Assembly (NCBI RefSeq): GCF_030272615.1
Contig: NC_081406.1
Coordinates: 479,414,900 to 479,478,899, forward strand
Direction of reading: 5' to 3'
DNA from: Cryptomeria japonica
Lineage: Eukaryota > Streptophyta > Pinopsida > Cupressales > Cupressaceae
Length of the DNA stretch: 64,000 bases
Part shown: one piece after another, positions 24,160-36,147 of the stretch
Numbering within the stretch: the stretch's first letter is position 1
How the letters are laid out: each line of letters begins with the position of its first letter
Program-made: the position numbers and the translations under genes
Notes under the pieces: generated by a model
The model's database searches: none
Seen by the model: only the letters and a program-made list of their open reading frames with translations
Told to the model about the DNA's origin: nothing

Positions 24160-26080
24160 TGTAATACGTTCAATTTCGAGTGAAGTTCTCCCAAATGTGT
24201 TCACTTCCCACATTCAGGCCGAAATCCACCCTAAGTCATTGATCTTTGCTCATCCAATGGACGAGGGACCCCAAGGTACCTGTTGTGACTTATGGGTCTA
24301 TTTTTTATGTCTTTTTAATAATTTTAAACTTCCACCTAAAAAAGTACTTTATAGACTTAAATATATTTAATTAAATTTTAAAACATTCCAATTCCGGGCG
24401 AAGTTCTCCCAAATGTGTTCACTATTGGCATATGCACACTCCAATGAGACATTGTAGGTGATTGAAGGTTTTGTCATTGATGGCAACCTTGCAATCCTAT
24501 GACACTGGCAAGGCATTACACTAGCAAGTTAGTGCACCGACATCAACAGATCACACTCTACACCGGCACTCAGGACACCGGCACCGGTACAAAGAAAGGA
24601 AGTATATCGGCACAGAGGCCGACAGGATTTTGTTATATTATATTTTGTTTATTTTTTAAAAAAACTTTGTAAGCCAACTTGGCATATTGTAAAATTACTC
24701 TTATATATAAAAGAGATCATTATAGACATTTTGGGAGGAAGTGAGGAAGTAAGTGAAGAAAGTGATGTATGCGAAATATTAAGGTAGACCTATTATGCGA
24801 AATATAGGTTGAAGGGTTTATGTAAGAAGCAGAGCAACAACCGATACTAGATCAGGCATTATAGATGCTATTGTAAAGTAGTACAAGATATTGGATTTGT
24901 ATAATCCACATTGTAAGTTAGTGAGACTTTCCATTGAGCAGTGAGCTCTAGGTAGTTGGCCTTCCTGCATGTGCAGGCCCCTATTGTAAGTAATATTCTC
25001 TTATTGGCCAGTGAGTGAATATTGTGGGTCACAAATCCCATTGAGGTTTTTCCCACACCGGGTTTCCTCATTAAATCCTTGTGTTATGGTATGCTTTTCA
25101 TGTGGATGTTCTTAATTCTGTTTATTACATTATTTCTTGCATACTGGTACACTATTATAATATGTTCTGCATGTTTTAAGTTAAGAAATTCTAATTACCG
25201 GTTAGATACTGATTCACCCCCCCCCCCCTCTCAGTATCTATGGGATTCCTAAAATTCACTTCCCACATTCGGGCCGAAATCCACCCTAAGTCATTGATCT
25301 TTTCTCATCCAACGGACGATGGTACCTGTTGTCAGTTGTCGTGGCTCCCATGACTTCTGCCAGTTTTTGGGCACGTCACCATACTCGTGTCACTTTTTCA
25401 AGCAAAGTTCTCAGAAAGTTGTTCACTTCCCACATTCGCCCCAAAATCTACCCTAAGCCGTTGATCTTTATTCATCCAATAGTCGATGGTACATGTTTTC
25501 AGATGTAGTGGGTCCCACAACTTCTGCCTTTTTTATGGCACGTCACCATACTCGGACACGTGTCACTTTTCAGGTTTGATTTTTAAGTCTATTTAATCAT
25601 TTTAAACCTCCACCCGAAAAAAAGCTTTATAGACTTAATTATATTTAATTAAATTTAAAATGTCCAGTTCTGGACGAAGTTCTCAGAAAGGTGTTCACTT
25701 CCCAAATTCGGGCCGAAATTCAACCATAAGTCATTGATCTTTGTTCATCCAATGGTCATTGGGTCGATGGTACCTATTTTGAGATGAGTGGGTCCCACGC
25801 TTTTGCCATTTTTCTGGCACGTCACCATACTCGTGACACTTTTCAGGTCTGTTTTTAAAGTCTATTTAATCATTTTAAAATTCCACCCGAAAAAGAGATT
25901 TATAGTCTATAGTCTATAGACTATAGACTTAATTATATTTAATTAAATTTACAATGTTCAATTTCGGGCAAAGTTCTCACAAATGTGTTCAGTACCCACA
26001 TTTGGGGCGAAATCCACCCTAAGTCATTGATCTTTGCTCATCCGACGGACGATGATACCTATTGAGAACTTGAGTGTTGT
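24160..26080. repeat. Five diverged tandem units in the hAT spacer
   Basis: Five copies of a unit with GTTCTC...GTGTTCACTTCCCA and GTCATTGATCTTTG.TCATCCAA. The GATCT anchor lies at 24241, 25296, 25463, 25736 and 26029; spacing after removing the inserted solo LTR is about 167-293 bp. A sixth, weaker copy lies near 29170-29270. Some units include GGCACGTCACCATACTCG, and one has CACGTG (near 25556). The array lies between the minus-strand gene and the plus-strand ORF at 26832, so it may act as a shared control region. Confidence 0.75.
24423..25254 (+). repeat. Solo LTR of the El-1 family (832 bp)
   Basis: Full-length El-1 LTR with both termini mutated (TATTGG start, CTAAAA end), flanked by the 5-bp duplication TTCAC (24418-24422 and 25255-25259). 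The uninterrupted target GTGTTCACTTCCCACATTC is visible in the neighbouring tandem unit at 24190-24220, which confirms the insertion point. No internal sequence remains. Confidence 0.95.
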
Positions 26081-26831
26081 CAGATGTCGTCAGTCCCATA
26101 ATAAGAGACATTTAAATTTTAAAGATGTACAAACTACAATAGTTTGAGATAACTATTAAATATAATGTTAATATTATTTGTAATTAAAGATGTGCAATAG
26201 TTTGAAATAACTATTAAATATAATGTAAATATTATTTGTAAAAATTTGAAATTCAAAAATAGTATAAAACATGAAACTTAGATTCTAAAATAAAACAAAT
26301 AACTAAATAAAAATATAAATTTTGATATACAATTTGAAAGGTAAAAGTTTAATATAAAAAAGAAAACATTCAATATTAAATCTAAAATATTAATTTAAAG
26401 TTTAACAAAATTCTTTGAAAATATGTTTACGATATATAATTTTAAAAAATAGTTTAAAAATATATATAAATATTCAACATAAATTTAGTGTATTAATTTA
26501 AAAAAATGTGCAGCCCTCAACCTGTTAAGGCGAGCGAATTTGGAAAGTACAAATATCAAGGTGGTGATTAATTGTTGCAGAAGGAGTTGTCTGCGACATG
26601 TCGCACGAACGGAGGAAGGGGAGGATGGCAGGAAATCTTTTTCTTGATCTCATGGCATTAATGCCTTATCGTGCACATTCATTACCCAACCTATAAGACG
26701 GAGGTAGAATTTATTACCTTTTGATCTATGTACCAGTTTTTTCTTTGAAGCAGAACAAATCTGTAGTTTGTAGAATCGTAGCTTCTGTAAGACATTTTTT
26801 GCAAGAAGTGCTTTTGAAATTGCAGGTGACC
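26081..26831. other. AT-rich spacer
   Basis: Very AT-rich to about 26500, with a short direct repeat (AATAGTTTGA.ATAACTATTAAATATAATGT at about 26140-26165 and 26188-26226), then more mixed sequence. Probable 5' region of the ORF at 26832; TTGCAG just before its ATG could be a splice acceptor. Confidence 0.4.
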
Positions 26832-27503
26832 ATGGAGGCCAATTTCACACTTCAAACAGACAAGAAGTTGGTGCCCTTTTTGGGCAAAGTATCTGATAAA
26901 TGAATGCAAGGACTGTTTAGGTTTAAGGAGGAGAAGTTGTGGGTGGCAGATCGACTGATGCTTGCGGAAGAGGTGGCACATATCAGTCACCGGTATCAAA
27001 CTAACATGGAGGTTTACTCTTTGATTCTGGCATGGGCCTATGAATTTGAACCGGAGGTGGAAAAGGTAAAACTCACATTGGTCAAATTGATTGATGGGGA
27101 TTTTTTTATTAACCTGGATTCAATCTTGGAGTGGGTGGTGCCGGGAGTTGGCATTCGAATTAAGGAAGGGGACGACCAGGATGAATTACTTCCTTTTATT
27201 CGTGGCCCAGAAGATGAAATCAAATACCAATGCCGTGAACGTGCCCGAGTGGGGTGGGAAGCGATTAAACTCTTTGTGAAATTAACCAAGGTGGATGAAG
27301 TCCTGAAGGCTTTGCATGTGGTGGCAAGGATGGAGGTTGGTAGGGAATTGAGAGATAGAGCTCAAGAAGGAAGGGCCATACAGCTACTGGCAAGTTTGGA
27401 GGGCGACCCCAACTTTGGGTGCCTAAACTGCATTCCAAAAATGAAAGCTGAAGCGAAAAAAGGGAAAGCCAAAGCATCGACCTCCAAGGAGGGAAGGGAC
27501 TAG
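26832..27503 (+). pseudogene. Unrecognised ORF (~223 codons) with one stop
   Basis: From ATG 26832 (good context, GACCATGGAGG) the frame runs to TAG 27501 with a single internal TGA at 26901. The protein is soluble-looking, mixed charge, with helical segments EEVAHISHRYQTNMEVYSLI and RGPEDEIKYQCRERARVGWE and a Lys/Ala-rich basic tail. It has no transmembrane segment and no motif I recognise. Base composition is less AT-rich than its surroundings, consistent with genuine coding origin. It may be a fragment of a captured gene or an extra exon of a transposon gene. Confidence 0.45.
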
Positions 27504-28190
27504 GAGGAGGCGACCCAGGGGGATAGTGAGATTGGATGAGCAGCCTATCGGCAATGAACTAGTTTTTTTGTCTGCTTGTTATAAGCTGTGGGCAGTATGG
27601 TTTTCTTTCTGTCTGCATTTATGCATGAATGACTGCAAATTTTGTATCTTGAAACTTTTGAATTAATAGAATGAAAAAACCTTTACCGATAAACTTTTGT
27701 ATCTTGAAACTTTTGAAATTTTGTATTTCGAATTACTGTATATTTATAAAATTATAATCAACCATATTCAATGTACAAATAATTAATGGAACGAACTGAA
27801 TTTTTTTTTTATAGCATTACATAAAAAAGATCATAGTATTAAATTTATTTCCATTGTTTAACAAATAATTGAAATAACGTAGCTCATATACAAAAAGCAT
27901 TTGAAAGAAATTAATTAATAAAAATGAAATAGAATCATAGAAAGCATTTTTATATCCATAAGATTGTAAGAGGCAAACTGAAACAAACTGGAATTTGAAA
28001 AATTATCATTAATATTTATGCTTTTGAAATTTACAATTTTTTCATTTGAGACTTGAGTCCCCCCAAAACTTAAAAGACAAAATGAGTGAGCCACTGTCAC
28101 TCAGCCTGTTAGGGTTCGAGGACATAGGAAAAAAAAACTACAGGTGGGCGGGACTAGGGAATAGGTAGTGGAATTGTTTACAATTTTGCC
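27504..28190. other. AT-rich spacer between two small coding regions
   Basis: Follows the ORF end and could contain its 3' UTR. The phrase TTTTGTATCTTGAAACTTTTGAA occurs twice (about 27638 and 27695). No gene seen. Confidence 0.4.
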
Positions 28191-28766
28191 CTAAGAATCT
28201 GGCCCTCCTTCCATGTAGAATTCTTCAGACAGCATAAGCTGAGACAATTCTTCAAGCCACATGTAGTTTGGAAAGTGGTCCAGGAGGAACCATTTTTGGA
28301 GGAAGTCCCTGCCAATCCGCACCCATTTTTTGTGATGCGTCAGCTACTCCGCATTCAGGTTTAGGAGAAACGGTTGCCTGGCCACTAGCACTGCTTGGTC
28401 AGGGAGGAGAAACTTGGATAATTCACTCGCCTAAGGGATCCCCACCCCTACTTCTACAAGGATGATAAGAGTAATGTCATCTCCAAGGAAGTCTTCCTTA
28501 AAAACCTTCCTCAACAGCATCAGCATATCCACCTTGTCTCCTCCTAGGTCTAGAAGAGACGCTAAGAAGAGGGATGTAATGTCTGTGTTAACATGGTACC
28601 TATTTTCATTTCACAGAAACTCTCTTCCCAGCACCATCCGCATAGCCTCATTGGTGAATGGCCCAGCCTCATTGCAGACTGATTGGAGGGTTGGGTCTCT
28701 AACGAAGCCTAGAAAGGCCCTCTGGTCCTCTGCAAAAATGCTTCTCAAGCGGATGGGAGTGTCCAT
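28191..28766 (-). pseudogene. Unrecognised minus-strand coding remnant (191 codons)
   Basis: From ATG 28766 one frame runs to TAG 28191 with internal TGA 28611, TAG 28431 and TAG 28344. Between stops the translation is protein-like, e.g. MDTPIRLRSIFAEDQRAFLG, LLLPDQAVLVARQPF-like and DHFPNYMWLEELSQLMLSEE segments. Two of the three internal stops are TAG. No family recognised. It faces the plus-strand ORF at 26832 and may derive from the same captured segment. Confidence 0.45.
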
Positions 28767-29436
28767 CTTGAGAAAATAGATTAACAAATTAAACAACCTG
28801 GTTACTCGAGCCTATAAACCTAAAATACCATGAGTTGAAGCTCTGACGATTTAAATACCAAATGGCAAAGGCTAATTGAAGATGAAAGAAGCAGAGATCG
28901 TATATAAATTGTTGAAGCTCTTGATTGTAATAATTACTTCTTTAACCGTATTAACTGCTATAAAAAATTTTAAATCTTTCGTATCTCTACAAATCTTTCC
29001 CATAAATGCACTATTGTGCGAAAATGGAAACAACTATGAACCAGTACCAAATTGGCAAGTATCACATTGGAAGTCGTGGGGACAAAGTGGATTGCCGTAT
29101 GTGAATAGATATATATTAAATGAACAAAATTATCGATCGTGATTCGTGGCATTTGATACATGTCTATTGAATCCAATTCCATTCCGGGCACTTTCTGGTG
29201 AGCTATGTTCTCTTCAGAAAATTGGGCCGAAATAATACTTCAGCCATTGATCTATGATCATCAAACGGTTTAAAATCATTGATAGATTTTAAGTATGTGT
29301 CACCCTTCACGTGTCAAAGAGGCTACGCTTATTGATACATCGTGCAGAGTCTGAACTCATTATATTATAAATTTATGTGATGTGATGTACTTATGTGATG
29401 TGATGTGCCTTGTCTATTAATGGCAATGAATTCATG

Positions 29437-29821
29437 AAATCGCCAATAAATTATATATTTTTCCATAAATAACAAAATATTCACCAATACATTTAAATAA
29501 TTTTCAAGCGGTGGATAAAAATCGCCAAAACATTTAAATAATTTTCAAGCGGTGGATAAAAATCGCCAATACATTTAAATAATTTTTCCTTCGGAGTAAA
29601 AATTTTTGCTCATACAATTATATATTTGTTCCTTTTAACAAAAATTATTCGCCTCCCACAATAAATATTTCCCCATAGAACAAGGTATTATTCGCCAGAA
29701 ATTTATGGAATTATTGTACCCTAGAAAAAAATTGCCAATACAAAATAATTTTTTCCCCATTTAAAAAAAAATTCGCCATCGATATGAAAATTCCCCCCTG
29801 AAAATAAAGTCCGATTCACTA
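29437..29821. repeat. Right subterminal ATTCGCC repeats of the hAT element
   Basis: ATCGCCA or ATTCGCC words at about 29440, 29521, 29561, 29649, 29692 and 29772, plus ATTCACC and ATTGCC variants, mostly inverted relative to the left end. It includes a 41-bp tandem repeat (ACATTTAAATAATTTTCAAG start) at 29489, 29530 and, partial, 29571. Confidence 0.65.
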
Positions 29822-31203
29822 GGATTTTACACAATTTCCCGGGGGGTGGTTTCTTAAAGTTATCCCTGGCTTGGAGAAGAGCAGCCCAATTCCACAAATC
29901 TTTTCTGCAACACTTGGCCAAAATTCCTATTCTAAAACTGGTTTTCTTCCAAAATTGCCAAGATCTCCACGAATGGAGAGTGGGTGATTAACTCACTGAG
30001 TCTCAATCTCTAGCCTAAGAAGGCTTCTCTCACTCCTTCCAACCTCTTGGATAGAGTGAGAGACTCCCATTGGTTGGTCTTCCCTAGGTCTTACACACTC
30101 CCTAACCAAGGCACCTCAAAAAGAGGAATGAAATGGGGAAAAGGAATGACACATACCAAGAAGGTTATCTAACCAAGGATGGCACTCCTATAGATGAAAT
30201 TCGTCCATCTTGGGAAAACCACTTTTTTGGGTGGTTAAACAAGCCCTAGGGGAAAGACACATGGCCAAATTTGGCCTTCACCCATAGGTACCCCATGAGG
30301 CCCAATAAAAATGCCCCAAAACTGACTCTAGGAGTTGGTTTAACCCTTTGAAAGTCCACCTAAAGTTAACCTACGGGTCAACTCTAAGTTGACCCTCCTT
30401 ATGGCTCACTATCCTAGATTTCTTGGAACATTCAAGGATAATTTGGAAATATATCAATTAAACAAAAGTAAATCTCTCAAAAAGGTGACATGACAATTGT
30501 CAACACAACATACAACATATGTGTCAAGTGACACTACAAAATAATTTCACATCACAAATGTACACATGGCAATTGTCCCTTGAATGATTTAAACAATTTA
30601 ATAAATACAATTTACACACATGCAACATTTACGTTTATGAATAAAATACAATACATATGGAATGTTGTCTCTCCAAATAGACAACCCCTGGTTTTACGAA
30701 TGTACATAGGCTTAGTCTTGATTCTCCATAATGTTTCCATGGTCACATGGATAATTTTCCTGCGCATCTCAATTACACATTAGTAATTCCCAAATAGCCT
30801 CATATAATATTAAACACATAAATAAGAATACACATCAATCACTCTGCATACAATTGACATCATACAATTCAATTTTTCATATATCAAAGCAAATCCACAT
30901 AAGCAATTATCATAATCCTCATAATTTTAATCCACTCGTAAGATATGCATCATATTTCTAGCATCCTAATGAAGTCCTGCAAATCAAATAATGACATACA
31001 TCATCTCAATGTTATCCTATTCTAGAATCATATAAAATTCTATACCCATAATACATAGAAATGAAACATCAATATACCAATGTTATCCAATTCTTGGGAT
31101 CGTATAAAGTTCTATATCCATAATGCATAAAAATAAGGCATCCATAATAGTTCCAACATGAAAATCACTGAAATGCTAGGATGGGTCAGGGTAGGGCCTC
31201 ACA
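29822..31203 (-). repeat. Giant Gypsy LTR on the minus strand, part 2 (5' portion)
   Basis: Continuation of the LTR at 11698-15050. Read on the minus strand it begins TGTGAGGCCCTACCCTGACC, matching TGTGAGGCCCTACCCCGACT of the plus-strand LTRs. It shares AGGGGTTGTCTATTTGGAGA (about 30665-30690) and GGAGAGTGGGTGATTA (about 29974). Combined length of the two parts is about 4.7 kb. Confidence 0.8.
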
Positions 31204-33592
31204 ACATGAGACAAATATAATTAATTAATAAATTAATTATATGGATGGAAGAGGGGAACTAATTAAATATTAATTTAATTATTTTTGGGGATAGAAAAGA
31301 GCTAACATGATTAAATTAATTAATTATGTGATGAAGGGTAATTAATTAAATATTAATTTAATTAATTTTTATGTCTACAAAATCACTAAAGAGAAATACT
31401 TTTTTTAGATTATGCATAAATTAGTTTATTTCCAATAACTTAATATGTATAATTCTAATAAATTAGTTTAACTTCATTGAATTTTCTTTCAACGTGCAAT
31501 ATTAAAATGTATGACATTTTTCACTGAGGTAAGAATTAATAAAATATTTTGATTCAATCATAATAGGTATTGTACAAACACTCTAATAAGAATTTTAAAA
31601 ACTAATTAAATACAAGTGCAACAAATGACTAATAGATGTTTGCAAATAAAAAACACACTTAATGAGTTTATCCATGATAAGAAATCCAAAATCACACCAA
31701 TCCATAGTTGCACAAAAAATTATCTCACAACTTGAATTGAGTGAGACAAGGAAATAAAAAAATAATGAATTTTCCTAAACTAGATGTTTCCATTAACCAC
31801 CATTGGGAAATCTTATTGTTGCACACTCAATTAAAATATTAGACACATATACACAACACAAAGATAACCAAAGAACATTATAAAACATCCAATGTGATTT
31901 AGTCCATCAAAATAATATCAATTAACTATATTATAATCAAAATAATCTAAGAGTAATAAAATATAAGTATCACATATGTGAAATTGAATAAAGAACACGA
32001 ATATATAATCAAAAAACACATATATCCATCATGTAATTACATCATATCAAAATTGAATCAAGAGAAAAATTTCAAGACAAAGGCAACAAAAATCCACACA
32101 AGAGGGTGCTACAACATAGTTTTTGTTGATTAGTAGGAGGATCAACTTAAAAGAGGAAATAATTTATAACGATATCATACATGTACTCTAATTTATCTAT
32201 ATATTTACTTTGACCTAAGAGGGTTGCATAAATAGTAGTGGGTTAAAAATCCCATGATGAATATTGTAACTCAGTAAAATTCATTATTGCTTAACAAGAA
32301 TCAAAGGGAAATCATCAATCCCTATCTAATTAAAGAACTCTAAAAAAACCAATGAAAGAATGCAAACAAAGCAATAGGGTTTATAATATTCAATCAAAAA
32401 ATCCCTATTCCATGATCACATGTAGCTTCCATTGTCATTTTGTTTCTTATGGTATGATGGCTCTCAGATTGCACTGCTAACTTGCAAGTGACACAAGATT
32501 TCAAAGTTCGTGATTGTTGAAAATGGAGAATTGATCCTGAATTTATAGAATTTTAGAGAAGAATGATTGAGAGGTGGAACTCAAGTAGGCTCACATGCTA
32601 ATTGATAGTTAAATTGCTGATTTGGAGGTGGAACAGATGATTAAGAGGTGGAACTCAATTGATTGAATAGATAAATGAGTTAACTAATTGCGAAAAAAAT
32701 TGATTGAAAGATGAAAAAGAATGATTGGAGGAGAATTGATTGATAACAAAGAAAGCTTTATTTAGAAAAATCTAATTGGAAGATAGAAAAATAATGATTG
32801 GAAGATAATTGAGAAAATGATCAATTAAATAGATTTAATTATTAACTAGAGATGATTGATTGAATTCTTTTTGGGAAAAAAAAATTAGAAGATATAAAAT
32901 AAATTATTGGAGAGAATTTAAAGGAATGATTTAATTAATCAATTAATTGAATTGATTAATTTAACATGTGTTGTAGGATATTTTATTGAAATTAAATTCC
33001 ATTTTGAATGCTTTTGAATTTGATTTAGAAATTCAATTTAATCTTTGCATGATAATGAATTTTTATGATTCAATTTGATCTTTGAATATATTTAGAAATT
33101 AACTTAAAAACTCAATTTGATTTTTGAATATTTATTTAAATTCAACTTGATCTTTGAATTCATGCAAACCTGATTTAAGAATTCAATTTGATTTTTAAAA
33201 TCATGAAATTGAAATGCACATGTAACGAAATTAGATAAAATTGGAAGGATATGAATTTGGATTTGAATTAGAAGAATTAATGAAATTAAAATTTGGGGAT
33301 TTGGAATTTTAATTTGAATTAGCTAATTAAATAATTTAAACAAACTATTTAATTATTTAGAAATTGAATTTAATTAAATAATAAAGATTATTTAAATTAA
33401 AGGATTAAAATCACAATTAATTAAATAATTAATATTTAGAAAAGGGTTAAATGATTAATTGATTAGAAATAGAAATAGAATAATTAGTAAGATGATGAAG
33501 AAATATGAATTTAGAAGAATAAGATTAATTAAATCAATCAAATAATTAAAGAATTACTTAATCAATTAGAGGAATAATTAGTTGTTACTACT
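31204..33592. other. AT-rich intergenic DNA
   Basis: No gene seen. Dominated by short AATTAA, TTTGATT and GATTGA words, especially 32570-33590, with a loose repeat of AATTCAATTTGAT-type phrases at 33010-33200. It is probably old decayed repeat DNA. The last five bases (TTAGT) are the El-3 target site. Confidence 0.5.
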
Positions 33593-34733
33593 TATCAAAT
33601 TGCCATTAGTTTCATATCCAAAGTCATACTATATATTCTAGTCAGTTAGTATTACCGAATCATGCAATCGGTACACACAAAGAAGTCAGTATGAACAGTA
33701 TAGTTGGTTACAGAAGAAAGCAGTCACAGAATGCAGTATTCACCGAGCTGTTTACCCAGTAAAGTTTCATGGCTACCGAGTGGTAAAGTTAACTCACCGA
33801 GTGAAACATTTTACCAAATACATTGAACCTGGACATGCACATGAAAACGTGTTACAACATCGAGGCACATCTAACTATTTTTGCATTGGAAATTGCACTA
33901 GGAGATTGTGTATGATTACAAGGTCAATCTAACCAATGAGATATTTTGTTTAGTTATTCATTTGAAGAATCTTTTTATAAGATCGAATCAATGAATTAAA
34001 TCACCGTTGTAAGAGATCTATTTATACAAAATGATTCTAGGGTTAGAAAAAGGGAATGTGTGTGTGTATGCATGAAGGAAGACTGTTGCAGAGACACGAA
34101 GAGGTCACCGAGAAGGTTATCAATGAACAGTCGAAGAATAGAGTAAACAGAAGGGTTTACCGAGTTTCATTATGGGTTACCGAGGTATGCTACAAGCTAG
34201 GTATCTTATTCAGAGCACATAGAATCTGCTTTAGCATTTCAGATGTAAAGCTGCAGATATTTGTAATGATTTTATTGTAATATTTTGAAGTTGTAAGAGA
34301 AACCTTTAACAGGGTAAAAGACTCTAACCAAGTCTATAAATTGTAAATCCTTTAACCAAGTGCTACACTTATATAGTGTTGTAAAATCCTTTAGTAAGGT
34401 AGATCTAACTGATCTTGATACTCCTAACAGGGTAAGCTATCAGAAATAGCTAAATGTAGCTCTAACCGAGCAATCTTTATTATTGCAGTAGTGAAGTTGT
34501 GGGTGCCATCCACATCACATTTTTTCTCTCTAACCAAGAGTTTCTGCGTGACCAAAATATATGTGTTATGGAGTGAATCATGTATGATTGTTATCTATTG
34601 ATTTTAGTTTTATTTTATGTTACTGCACTATTCTGTCTATGCATAACAGTAAGGTTATTATTGAAGAAAATTTTTGGAGTACTGATTCACCCCTCCCCTC
34701 TCAGTACATTAGCTTTCCATATTGGGCCTAACA
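33593..34733 (+). repeat. El-3 5' LTR (1,141 bp)
   Basis: TGTTACTACTTATC to GGGCCTAACA. It carries many ACCGAG words and the terminal GATTCACCCCTCCCCTCTCAG seen in related forms in all Copia-type LTRs of the window. Confidence 0.95.
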
Positions 34734-34735
34734 AT

Positions 34736-34747
34736 TGGTATCAGAGC
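34736..34747 (+). promoter_or_regulatory. El-3 primer binding site (initiator Met tRNA)
   Basis: Perfect TGGTATCAGAGC two bases after the 5' LTR. Confidence 0.9.
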
Positions 34748-34795
34748 TTGAATCTTGGAAAAGGGTTTAACTACCTAAAAAGAAAGATCTTAGCA

Positions 34796-36147
34796 ATGGA
34801 AGGCTACAAACAATCTCGAAGGATTGTGCATCTTCAAGAAGAGCTGGATAATGTAAATCAAGTGATTGCAAACATGCAGAGGAAAATGCAAAAATCTCTG
34901 AAAGTAAGGAGAAGATTATCTGATGACTTGCAGGATTCCCAAGAGCTAGTGGAACAAATCAAGACATCATCTGAGAATAGTATATCTGAAGAGACTGAAG
35001 AAATGATTGGAATGTTGAAAGAAAAGAAAAAAACATTGGATGATCAACTAAAAGCAATGAAAAGAGAACATGAACATTTCAGTACACAAATGACTGAAAA
35101 TCTAGTTGCATTAAGGACAGCTAAGGATAAAGCAAGAGATCTACAAAGAGAGAAACAACAACTTGAAGCTCTAGTATCTGATAAGGATGATGAAATCATA
35201 AGGTTAACTAGTATTCAAAAAAAATGATAGATCAACTAGGTTATGCACATCATGAAGCAATTTTGAAGAATGATGAAATTCAATCATTGAAACTTGAAGT
35301 ATCAAGGTTGACTGGTGAACTTGAAACTGAGAAGAAATCCAAAGAATCATTGGAGAAAATTTATTAAGCATCAAAGATGTTGGATGAGCAACTGAACACA
35401 AGAAGACTCTACAAAGATGGAGGACTCGGTTACAAAGGAAAAGACTCTACCGAGAAAGGAATTCATACTACCGAGAGAGGAGAATCATCAAAACAAGCTA
35501 GAAAAAGGAATAACATCAAAAGGAAGAAGCCTATTTGCTACTACTGTGGAAATCAAGGTCATACTGCCAACATATGCCAGATTAGAAAAGGTAAGCAATC
35601 GAATATCTCTAAGTCCAATGGATATTGTTACAATTGCAATAAATATGGTCACATACCTAATCAATGTAGGACAAAGTTTGTTAACAACTATCAGAAGGCA
35701 AAATTCAAAGGGTTTTGTAAAAACTGCAATAGATATGGACATAGTACCGAGAAGTGTTCGTTTAAGCAAAAGAACTACATGAAGTATCCACACCAAGCAA
35801 ACACTGGAGGTTACCGAACTCACACAGATCCTTACCGACAATATGCAGCAGTACCATGGGATTACAATAAAAGGATATGGTGCAAATGTTGTGGAAGATA
35901 TGGACATATAAGTGCCAACTATTTTATAAGATTTGGAATGAACAACTGGAAATCATGGAGAAATCCTGGTATGGCATGTTTTCATTGTCACAAAGCTTGA
36001 CATTTAGCTAGAGACTGTAGAGATCAACCGAGAAGAGACACTGAAGAGATAAAAGAAAAATTAAAGATGATTTGGAAAAAGAAAGAAATTATGTCTGATG
36101 AAGAAAGCACCTTATCTACCGAGTTAGGTGCACCTATTTCAAATTAG
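34796..36147 (+). pseudogene. El-3 ORF1: coiled coil plus five zinc knuckles
   Basis: ATG 34796 (AGCAATGG) opens a frame with about 140 residues of strong coiled-coil character. An A8 run at 35217-35224 shifts the frame: coding sense continues from about 35224 in the +2 frame. That frame is broken by TAA 35365 and TGA 35998 and ends at TAG 36145. Zinc knuckles: CYYCGNQGHTANIC, CYNCNKYGHIPNQC, CKNCNRYGHSTEKC, a fourth lacking its last Cys (CKCCGRYGHISANYF), and a fifth split by the TGA (CFHCHKA then HLARDC). Five knuckles are more than the one or two usual in Copia gag. Likely an RNA-binding structural protein; a capsid domain is not obvious. Confidence 0.75.

Larger units (their letters stand above)
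15051..29821 (+). mobile_element. hAT-type DNA transposon (~14.8 kb) with a second gene
   Basis: Splits the minus-strand Gypsy LTR. Both ends are packed with GCGAAT / ATTCGC hexamers in mostly inverted orientation, as in hAT subterminal regions, and the tips share TAGTG. The interior holds a hAT transposase on the plus strand, a convergent minus-strand gene, a repeat-rich spacer and two small coding regions. The exact ends and the 8-bp target duplication are not resolved: GATTATTT on the left and GGATTTTA on the right are only similar. Ends could be off by tens of bases, and the right-hand 10 kb could be a separate nested element. Confidence 0.6.

Noticed and set aside
34736-34747. tRNA-like sequence
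   Set aside because: It is only the 12-base complement of the initiator Met tRNA 3' end (primer binding site); no tRNA gene fold is present.
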